Of a stretch of 64,000 bases of DNA, positions 52,324 to 59,900 are shown one piece after another. Each line of letters starts with the position of its first letter. Within the stretch, counting starts at the first letter, position 1. Origin of the DNA: Desulfovibrio sp. (GTDB lineage: Bacteria > Desulfobacterota > Desulfovibrionia > Desulfovibrionales > Desulfovibrionaceae); NCBI RefSeq assembly GCF_034006445.1, contig NZ_JAVESS010000013.1:1-64000 (forward strand). The letters are read 5' to 3'. The notes below the pieces were generated by a model that did not search any database, had not been told where the DNA came from, and saw nothing but the letters and a program-made list of their open reading frames with translations. A program made the position numbers and the translations under genes.

Positions 52324-52471
52324 AGACCAGATTACCTTTGAAATGTTACACATTTCAAAGGGGTCATTCTGCCGGAAATGCGATTTGCGGCAGAATCCAC
52401 GCCACGTTGTGGCGCGCTGCACTCTCGCGCAGCGTTAGAGCATTTAACTTTTTCAAAGGTTAAATGCTCTA
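52324..52471 (+). repeat. family B/C 148-bp serial-hairpin element, B-type copy 2
   Basis: AGACCAGATTACCTTTGAAA to TTAAATGCTCTA, exactly the length of the copy at 33411. Hairpins: CCTTTGAAATG/CATTTCAAAGG, ATTCTGCCG/CGGCAGAAT, GCCACGTTGTGGC, GCTGC(A)C/GCGCAGC and AGAGCATTTAACTTTTTCAA with its AAATGCTCT partner. AAAGTA-type arms here have become AAAGG on both sides, so pairing is kept where the sequence differs. Confidence 0.85.
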
Positions 52472-52961
52472 GCCAGTGCCGTCACGAGCGCCTTTCCTGG
52501 TATCTCTGCGTCGAACTTCACCTTTTATTCCGGTCGAGTACCACCAGAGTACACTCCCTGCATAAAAGGCTCGTTCTCCTTGATATAACTGGAAATTCAT
52601 CTCGTGACGATACTGTCTAAAGCTTTTATTATCACTTGGTATAGCGGCTGCGTAACTACCCGCCGTAACGGGCGTGACACGCGGATATAATGCCGTTCAG
52701 ACAGAAAGCGGGCCGCCACAGGGCGGCCCGCTTTCATTGCTGGTCATTGCTGTTTTTTGCTATTTCTTGCTGCTTCGCCGGAGCATGTTTGTGTAACAAA
52801 GCTTTGGACGGGCGGGCGGTTGTAAAAGATTGTTCACCAGAGGTGCACTGGCCCGGAAAGCATCGGGCAAGAAAACATCGGGCACAGAAAGCACTTGGAG
52901 TAGACAGCACACAGGCGCAAAAAACATGAGGCGAGTGGGCGGTTCCACTGCCCGCCCTGCG
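52472..52961. other. intergenic region with a terminator but no clear gene
   Basis: About 490 bp between the 148-bp element and thiM (convergent). It contains AT-rich stretches near 52570-52650, a -10-like GGTATAGC near 52636 and the terminator at 52704. No supported gene; a small RNA ending at the terminator is possible. Confidence 0.4.
52704..52735. terminator. strong hairpin terminator, orphan
   Basis: Fourteen-base arms GAAAGCGGGCCGCC and GGCGGCCCGCTTTC with a four-base loop. It has A-rich and T-rich sides, so it could work in both directions: for thiM (ending at 52962, 227 bp away) or for an unannotated plus-strand transcript. Confidence 0.75.
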
Positions 52962-53795
52962 CTACCCGTTTTTCACGTCGGCGCGGCAGGTGAGCGTTGG
53001 CCCGTCCAGCATGCTCATGGCGTCAATCAGCAGGGAGCGGTAGCTGCCTGTGCCGCCCCCGACGCCAACCACCATAGCTTCAGCGGCAATTTCTCCTGCC
53101 ACGCCCATGCTGCTGACAGCGCACAGGCAGGCCTGGGGCGCTTCTTCGGGCGCAGCCCCAAGGCAACAGCCGATGACGGCCGCCGACATGCAACCCGAAC
53201 CCGTGATGCGCGCCATGAGCGGATGCCCGTTGCGCACCGTCCACACCCCCTGGGCATGGGCCACAATATCTATGGCTCCGCTGATTACCACCACGGCTCC
53301 CGTGCTGTCACTCAGCCGCCTGGCCATGTCGGACGCGCCCTTGAGGCTGCCCTCGGTCACAAGGGAGGCGTCCTCGGCGTCCACGCCTCTGGCCCTGGCG
53401 TCCTCTCCGGCCAGAAAACCTATCTCTGAAATATTGCCCTTGATGACCGCAAAGCGCACTTCACGCAACAGGCTTTGCAAAGCGCTGTTACGCAGGGCCG
53501 TAGCGCCCGCGCCCACAGGATCAAGCACCACGGGCCGCCCCAGGCTGTTGGCGCGCCTGCCCGCCACAATCATGGCCTCAACAGTGCGGCTGTTGAGCGT
53601 GCCTATATTGATGACCAGAGCCTGCGCCAGAGTCACCACATCTTCCACTTCGGCAATGTCGTCGGCCATTATGGGCGACCCGCCAGCGGCAAGAACCATG
53701 TTGGCGCAGTCGTTCACGGTGACGTAGTTTGTAATGCAGTGCACCACAGGCCCGCGCCGCCGCACGGTATCCAGAATATCCGCAAAGAATCTCAT
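52962..53795 (-). CDS. thiM: hydroxyethylthiazole kinase
   Basis: ThiM (277 aa) phosphorylates 4-methyl-5-(2-hydroxyethyl)thiazole, a thiamine salvage step. Signatures are VHCITNYVTVNDCANMVLA, PVVLDPVGAGAT, VIKGNISEIGFLAG and the catalytic-cysteine region TGSGCMSAAVIGC. AAGGAG lies six bases before the ATG. No thiE or thiD is next to it, and no TPP riboswitch was recognised in the 500-bp upstream gap. Transketolase (29225) is one consumer of the cofactor. Confidence 0.95.
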   Translation of the reverse strand: MRFFADILDTVRRRGPVVHCITNYVTVNDCANMVLAAGGSPIMADDIAEVEDVVTLAQALVINIGTLNSRTVEAMIVAGRRANSLGRPVVLDPVGAGATALRNSALQSLLREVRFAVIKGNISEIGFLAGEDARARGVDAEDASLVTEGSLKGASDMARRLSDSTGAVVVISGAIDIVAHAQGVWTVRNGHPLMARITGSGCMSAAVIGCCLGAAPEEAPQACLCAVSSMGVAGEIAAEAMVVGVGGGTGSYRSLLIDAMSMLDGPTLTCRADVKNG

Positions 53796-54063
53796 GCACT
53801 TCTCCTTCCGGCCACAGCCGGATCTCCATACGCAAACATACGCCGCTCTGGGGCGAAAAACGCCACGGCAGCCCTGAACGCGCCCTGCCGCCGGGCACGG
53901 AGGCCTAAGCGTAGCTTCAGCTGTTGCCCGCAGGGCTTGCCTGAACCGTTGGCGGGAACCGCCTTACGGGGCAGGACAGCATCGCTATGTATGAAGGCAG
54001 CACTACTATTTACCTGCGCAATTCCCTGCGCGCTTAAACCCCGTTGTGAGCGTGCCGCAACCC

Positions 54064-54083
54064 TTGAGAATGTATATTCTCAA
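54064..54083. repeat. TTGAGAAT-type palindrome
   Basis: TTGAGAATGTATATTCTCAA, a dyad of eight bases each side of four. The flank TGCTTCCAAGACGCCCGC matches, inverted, the flank at 47807-47826. Confidence 0.7.
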
Positions 54084-54108
54084 TGCTTCCAAGACGCCCG
54101 CATCCCCC

Positions 54109-54135
54109 AGAGCAATTTCAACGTGAAATTGCTCT
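54109..54135. repeat. AGAGCA hairpin abutting the family D repeat
   Basis: Perfect 12-bp arms AGAGCAATTTCA and TGAAATTGCTCT around ACG, the same kind of end hairpin as in the 148-bp elements. It directly abuts the family D copy. Confidence 0.7.
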
Positions 54136-54136
54136 G

Positions 54137-54289
54137 GGGAAGCATTGATTAAAGAGCCTCCTGGAAACGCGCTGGTATTTCGTTTGGCAAGGCGCTCTTT
54201 TTTTGAAGCAGGAGTGGACTCTTCCGTCCTCGACTGCTTCAAAAAAAGAGAAGCAACGCCGCCAAACGGAATAAATCAGCGTTTCCCTA
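54137..54289 (-). repeat. family D MITE-like repeat, copy 3
   Basis: GGGAAGCATTGATTAAAGAG to AATCAGCGTTTCCCTAA, with the central TTTTTTTGAAGCAG/CTGCTTCAAAAAAA stem and flanking CGTTTGGC/GCCAAACG stem. Same orientation as the copy at 44557. Confidence 0.87.
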
Positions 54290-54312
54290 AAAGGCGCTCG
54301 TGACGACACCGT

Positions 54313-54660
54313 CTAGGGTTTGATGTAGGCAAAACCCTCACGCTGCAAACGCACTATTTCCACCAGTCCCGCAGGCACGACTTCGCAGCCGGGCCAGAGG
54401 TCTTCGGGCGTCATGTTGTTGTTGGCCAAGGCATTGGCGCAAACCCGGATGCGCACCCCCTGTTCCTGCAAGGGCGCGGCCAAGGCGCGGAACTCTTCAT
54501 TGCTCTTGTGAAACTGGATTGCGGAAGGGCCGTTGGCCACCACCACAAGTTGATAGCTCTCGTTGGGCAAGGCCTTGATGTAGTTGCTCGCATTCATCAG
54601 AACCAGCTTCAGGATGGCGGGTTCCTTGCTGTCTATGTGCAGGCAGAGATTGTAGTTCAT
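54313..54660 (-). CDS. DsrE-family protein
   Basis: A 115-aa protein of the DsrE/DsrF-like fold (MNYNLCLHIDSKEP, YQLVVVANGPSAIQF, VRIRVCANALANNNMTPED, ending GLVEIVRLQREGFAYIKP). The single cysteine after the third strand (RVCANAL) is where sulfur-carrying members have their active cysteine. Family members take part in sulfur transfer; the role of such stand-alone copies in sulfate reducers is not settled. GGAGA sits six bases before the ATG at 54660, which favours it over the ATG two codons upstream. It is monocistronic. Confidence 0.85.
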   Translation of the reverse strand: MNYNLCLHIDSKEPAILKLVLMNASNYIKALPNESYQLVVVANGPSAIQFHKSNEEFRALAAPLQEQGVRIRVCANALANNNMTPEDLWPGCEVVPAGLVEIVRLQREGFAYIKP

Positions 54661-54837
54661 ATCCATTCTCCGGTAAAATTACAGCCGAAACAAAGGTGGC
54701 GACGCCGCGTTCATACAACGCCGCACACGGTACAAGTAGTAGCAGGGGGCAGGCCTTTTGCCAAGCGGCGCAGAGGCCTGATATCATCGTAGCCCAGCAA
54801 TATTACTCATAAAAACGATACAATATGCGAATGTTTC

Positions 54838-54866
54838 TTGCTAAGAAAATCCATACAGCGTATAGT
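54838..54866 (+). promoter_or_regulatory. sigma-70-type promoter of tamA with almost no leader
   Basis: TTGCTA (54838-54843), a 17-base spacer, then TATAGT (54861-54866). The expected start of transcription coincides with the ATG at 54872, and no Shine-Dalgarno sequence is seen. Confidence 0.6.
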
Positions 54867-54871
54867 TACGT

Positions 54872-56929
54872 ATGTGCAGTGTATTCAGCATAAAAACCCT
54901 GCGGCCCGCACGGCCCCTCCATGCCCAAAGCTCCCCCGGTAAGTACGTAGCCCCCTGGCTTGCACCGCTACGCGCGCTTTGCGCGTTGCTGCTCTTACTG
55001 CAGCTTTCCGGCTGCGGCCTGCTTTCGGCAAAGACCGAGGATCCCCACGAGCAAAAAGAGCAGGAATCCCTCGAGGCCGCATGGCGTGGCGACCCTGTGC
55101 CCTATACCCTGCGCATCAAGGTCAAGGACGGGCCATCCTCCCTTGAAGGCAAGATGAAGTCCGTGAGCCAGCTGGAGCAGCTTGCCAAGGAGCCGCCCGA
55201 CAGCACGTTGGCCCTGGAACGCCGCGCCCGCGCCGATGTGGAAACAGCCGTCAAACTTCTGCACTCCCAATGTTATTATGAAGGCACAGCGGCCTTTGCT
55301 CTGGACGAAGAGACAAAGCCCGTGCGCGTGACCCTCACCCTTACGGCCGGGCCGCGTTACACGCTGGGCCGCGCCAGCGTGACCTACGATCCGCCGCCCG
55401 ATGTGCCCGGCTATTTCAAGACCCGCGAGCGTGAAGTGGGCTTTTGGGGTCTGGAAACCAAAACCCTGCCGCCGCCGTCCTTTCCCACAACCCTGCCGGG
55501 GGTCGCCGTGGGTAAACCCGTGGTGGCCGACGCCCTGTTGAACGCCGTCGAAGATTTGCCCGAAAAACTGCGTACCCAGGGCTATCCCCTGGCGTCAGTG
55601 ACCCAGTCGCGCTATACGCTTGACCCCGAAAAACGCCAGGTCAACGCCGACATCACCCTTGATCCCGGCCCGCCAGCCCTCATGGGCCGCATTGACGTGA
55701 AGGGCAATGCGGGCGTCAACGCCGCCTACCTGCAAAGGCTGGCCCTCTGGGTTCCCGGCGAGGAGCCGTGGGACGCCGAACTGGTGGATGATTATGCCAA
55801 CAACCTGCGCGGGTTGGGGCTTTTCCGCTCTGTGGACATACGCCCGCAGGAAGAGCTGCTGACCAAAAATAGCGCCGCTGCCAACGGCGCGCCCACCAGA
55901 AACAAGGACGGCGTGCCCGTGCTGCCCCTGGAAGTGACCGTGGCCGAACTGCCCTTCCGTTCCGTGGGCGGCAGCGCCCGGTATGACACGGATACGGGTC
56001 TTGGCGTGGAAGGTTTCTGGGAGCACCGCAATCTTTTTGACAATGGGGAAAAGCTCGTGGTCAGCGCCCCCATCGCCACACAGGTTCAAGGCATCAAGGC
56101 GGCCTTTGAAAAGCCCGCCTTTCTTGTGCGCGAGCAGCGTCTGCTGGCGTCCGGCTCGGCCCTGCGCGAAAATACCGAGGCGTACAAAAGCACGGCAGCC
56201 AGCGCCTCCGCCGCGCTGGAGCGGCGCGTCTCGCGCTTCTGGTGGGCCAGCCTCGGTGCCGGAGGCCAGAGCGGCTCCATCAAGGAAAACGGCAAGTCCG
56301 AACAGTTTTACGGATATATAGGCCCCAGGGCCAGCGTGCGGCGCGACAGCCGCAACAATATCCTCAATCCCACGAGCGGTTCGGAAATCACCGTCAAGGC
56401 CAACCCCAACACAGGTTTTTACGGCGAAAGCTTCACGGTCATGGCCGGTTCGCTGGAAGCCAGCGGCTACTACGCGCCCTTTCACAAAGACGGACGGCCC
56501 GACGACAAGCTGATCCTGGCGGGCAGGGTTGAAGCCGGGGCCATGTCCGGCGCGGCCCTGCGCAACATTCCCGGCAGCCTGCGCTATTACGCTGGCGGCG
56601 CGGGGTCGGTGCGCGGCTACCCCTATCAGTCCGTGGGGCCGGAGGACAAAAACGGCGATCCCCTTGGCGGGCGCTCCTTTCAGGAAATCAGCCTTGAGGC
56701 GCGCTACAAGGTTACCGATGATGTGGGCATTGTGCCCTTTCTGGACGGCGGCATGGTCTACAGGGACGAAGTGCCACGCATCATAGGCGACATGGATTGG
56801 GGCGCGGGCATTGGCCTGCGCTATTTCACGCCCATCGGGCCGCTGCGGCTGGACGTGGCCACACCCCTGCGACCAAGGGACGGCGATCCTCCCATACAAA
56901 TCTACGTGAGCATAGGGCAGTCCTTCTGA
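54872..56929 (+). CDS. tamA: TamA-like outer membrane translocation/assembly protein with lipobox
   Basis: A 685-aa Omp85-family protein. N-terminal 48 residues end in a hydrophobic run and LQLSGC, a lipobox with Cys48, so the mature protein may be a lipoprotein, unlike E. coli TamA. POTRA-like repeats occupy about 75-370 (YTLRIKVKDGPSSLEGKMKS; ITLDPGPPALMGRIDVKGN), and a 16-strand barrel from about 385 to the C-terminal Phe, with the RGYPYQS motif typical of Omp85 loop 6. The stop overlaps the tamB start by one base, which supports a TamA-TamB pair. The first 25 residues are unusual, so the true start could be internal. Confidence 0.88.
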   Translation: MCSVFSIKTLRPARPLHAQSSPGKYVAPWLAPLRALCALLLLLQLSGCGLLSAKTEDPHEQKEQESLEAAWRGDPVPYTLRIKVKDGPSSLEGKMKSVSQLEQLAKEPPDSTLALERRARADVETAVKLLHSQCYYEGTAAFALDEETKPVRVTLTLTAGPRYTLGRASVTYDPPPDVPGYFKTREREVGFWGLETKTLPPPSFPTTLPGVAVGKPVVADALLNAVEDLPEKLRTQGYPLASVTQSRYTLDPEKRQVNADITLDPGPPALMGRIDVKGNAGVNAAYLQRLALWVPGEEPWDAELVDDYANNLRGLGLFRSVDIRPQEELLTKNSAAANGAPTRNKDGVPVLPLEVTVAELPFRSVGGSARYDTDTGLGVEGFWEHRNLFDNGEKLVVSAPIATQVQGIKAAFEKPAFLVREQRLLASGSALRENTEAYKSTAASASAALERRVSRFWWASLGAGGQSGSIKENGKSEQFYGYIGPRASVRRDSRNNILNPTSGSEITVKANPNTGFYGESFTVMAGSLEASGYYAPFHKDGRPDDKLILAGRVEAGAMSGAALRNIPGSLRYYAGGAGSVRGYPYQSVGPEDKNGDPLGGRSFQEISLEARYKVTDDVGIVPFLDGGMVYRDEVPRIIGDMDWGAGIGLRYFTPIGPLRLDVATPLRPRDGDPPIQIYVSIGQSF

Positions 56930-59900
56930 TGACGAGCGCACCCACACATTCCGCACAGACCGACGCCACGGCGGACGGCTCCAGAGCCGGAGCCGGTTCG
57001 TCTGCTGCAGTTGGTTCTGGCGCAGCTGGTTCTGGCGCAGCTGGTTCTGGCGCGGCGGCATCTGGCGTGACTGGTTCTGGCGTGACTGGTTCTGGCGTGG
57101 CCGACACGGGGCCGGGCACGCCGAAAGGGTCTGGCGGAAGCAAGAACAACCGTGGCCCGGCTGCCCGCGTCTGGATTGCCCGCATATGGGCTGTGGTCTG
57201 GCGCGGGCTGATCTTTGTGCTGCTTTTGCTGCTGTTCTTTCTGGCTGGCGTACTGCTGGCCTTGCGCAATGAAAACGTCCAGGCCTGGATCAAGGACGAG
57301 GTCAATGCCGTTCTGGCCGCTTCAGCGGCAGAAAGCGGCCTGCATATCCGTTTGACGCAGCTTTCGGGCTCTCTGCCCTTCACGGCGCAAGTGGGCGTGG
57401 AATTGGCCGACGCCCACGGCCTGTGGCTGGACGCGCCGCACAACACCTTTGTCTGGGACTGGGCCGCCCTGCCGGGCCGTGTGCGCATTGCCGAACTGAT
57501 CAGCAACGGGCCGCGCCTCTTGCGTTTGCCCGACCTGCCCCCGTCGCCTCCGGAGCCACCCTCGCCGCCGCTGACGGAAGCGTCGCTGCGTGAAACGCTT
57601 GGCGAGACGGTACGCACCATCAGCTCATTGCCGGGCTGGCTGCCCGATGTGCTTCTGGACAGGGTGGCCGTTGTGAACGCGCAGCTTCCTGCAAGCCTGC
57701 TTGGCGCGCTGCCGCCAGCCGATTCCACGGCTGATGCCAAGGCCGATGCCTCGCCTAGCGCCAGGGCAGACGCCAGGGCAGACGCCAAACCAGAAGCCAA
57801 GGCCGATGTTCCGGCCAATACCCCGGCCGCCGACACTCCTGATAGGGCCAAGGGCGAAGCATCACCCACTGCGGCTCTGCCCGCTCCCAGCCTTCCCCCA
57901 GACAAACGGTCCGCAGACAAACTGTCCGCTGCCAGCCAGCCCCCAGACAAACGGCTCACAGGCAACTATTTTCTGGCCACAGTTGAAGCCAACCTCAAGG
58001 CCGGAAGCACGGGAGGCAGGCTCACAGTCCTGCTGACTGCCCATGGCGCAAACAGTGCCCCTCTGCCCCTGCCCGGCGCGCCCAGCGGCGGCCTTGAGGC
58101 CCGCCTTGAAGTGAATTTCGCCCCGCGTCAATCGGGAACAGTCACTCCCTCGGCCATGGCGCTGACCGTGGACAGCACGCTTGAAGCCACTGTGCTGCCT
58201 GCCGGAAATGCCGGGGCCGCCCGGGCAGATCAGTCCGCCGGGGCGGACGCACAGGCTGGTCAGGCAATACCCGTCACCACGCCCGCCGCCACAGTTATGG
58301 GCACAACCGCGATCGGCACTGCTACTGCATCCGCTGCTGTCGCCACACCCACCTCTGCCGCCACTACGGTGGCAAGCGCGAGCAGCACACCGGGCACCAC
58401 CACGCCCGCCACCACAGTTACTGCTGCTTCCGGCACAACCGCCGCAGCCGCCGCGCAGGGCACGAACAAAATCTCCACAACAAAAGCCGCCTCCGGCCCT
58501 TTGGCGACTCTGCTCGGCGATGGAGCCAGAATTTCGCTGGCCCTGGGCGCGGAAGTGGAAGCCCCCGCAAAACCCGGCGCTCCTGGTTCGCCTGAGGCCA
58601 TGGCCACTGTCGCCCGCGTAGGGCTGAACAAATTCTCCATTCAGGCTGGCCCTCTTTCCACGACAGGGCATGCCTTCTGGCAAAGCACGCCCGCCGCTCC
58701 TGCCAAGGCCGCTGTGCCGCAGCCCGCGTCCCCACTGGACATGCCTGCGCAGGCCGCAACTCCTCAGGCAGAATCTGCACAGGGCGTACCTTCGCAAGCG
58801 CCCTCCGCACAGGCCGCGTCCCCGCAGGCCGCGTCACCACAGGCCGCCCCTGCACAATCCGCAGCCCCGCAGGCTGCGCCTGCGAAAGCTACACCGTCGC
58901 AAGCCGTTCCTTCACAAGCCACATTGGCGCAAAAAACTTCCCCGCAGGGATCGTCGTGGCTTTTAGGCCCTCTGGATGTGGATTTGCATGTCAGTGTCGC
59001 TCCCGCCAAAAACGCTCCCGCAACAGCCACGCAAGCTGCCGCCCAGGCCCCCGCGCAGACTGCCGCCCATACCACCGGCCAGGCCCCCGCACAGGCCCCC
59101 GCTCAGGCCACAGGCCATACCACTGGCCAGGCCACAGCCAAGGCCGCCGCGACCGAAGAAAGCGCGGATCCGCTGGACATGCTGGCCGCCCCTGCCACCG
59201 TGCGCCTCACCGCGACCGGGCCTTTGGCCGCTCCTGACCTTACCCTGCGCGTGGAATGCGCCGACCTGCGCGTGGGCACGCACAAACTTGAGCAGGCCAT
59301 TGTGCACCTTGGCGCGGCCCCGCTGAACTGGCAGGAAGCCCTCGCGGAAGTGCAGGATCACAAACAGGATATTGCCGCCCCCAATGCCGCTCCGGCCGCC
59401 CCGGCAGTCGCATCCCCCAAAGTTCCCGACGCCGCGCCCAATAAAGACGCCGCGCCCCCAAAAAATGCCGCGCCCCAAAAAAATGCCGTGCCGGATAAAG
59501 ATGCCGCACAGGATCAAGCCGTCACGCCCGCTAAAAAAACCGCACAGGATGCCAGTGCCGCGCCCCCCAAAGTCGCAGCAAACAGACCGCAACTCACGGT
59601 GCAACTGGACGCGAGCGGCCGCTGGGACGGTCAGCCCCTGAGCCTGGAAAGTCAGATTTTTGCGGGCCGGGGCGAAGAAGACATGCTGCAGGCTGGCCTG
59701 CGCAATCTGCGCCTCAACGCACTGGGGATTACAGCCGCCGGACAGGTGACGGCCTCTCTGCCCCCTGGTTCCATGCCTGCCTGTGACGGCAAGCTGGATG
59801 TGCGGGTGACCGACTGGGCGGCGCTTTCCACCCTTGTGCCGGGCGCGCGCCTTGACGGCGAGGCTGCCCTGAGCCTTGAACTGCGAGCCGACCGCGTGGC

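Larger units (their letters stand above)
53796..54312. other. intergenic region with stacked repeats
   Basis: Between thiM and the DsrE gene. It holds, in order, a GC-rich stretch, the palindrome at 54064-54083, the hairpin at 54109-54135 and a full family D repeat to 54289. No gene is supported. Confidence 0.6.

Noticed and set aside
53796-54000. A TPP riboswitch upstream of thiM
   Set aside because: Expected because thiM is often so controlled, but neither the CTGAGA core nor the ACCTGATCTGG-type segment is present on the minus strand.
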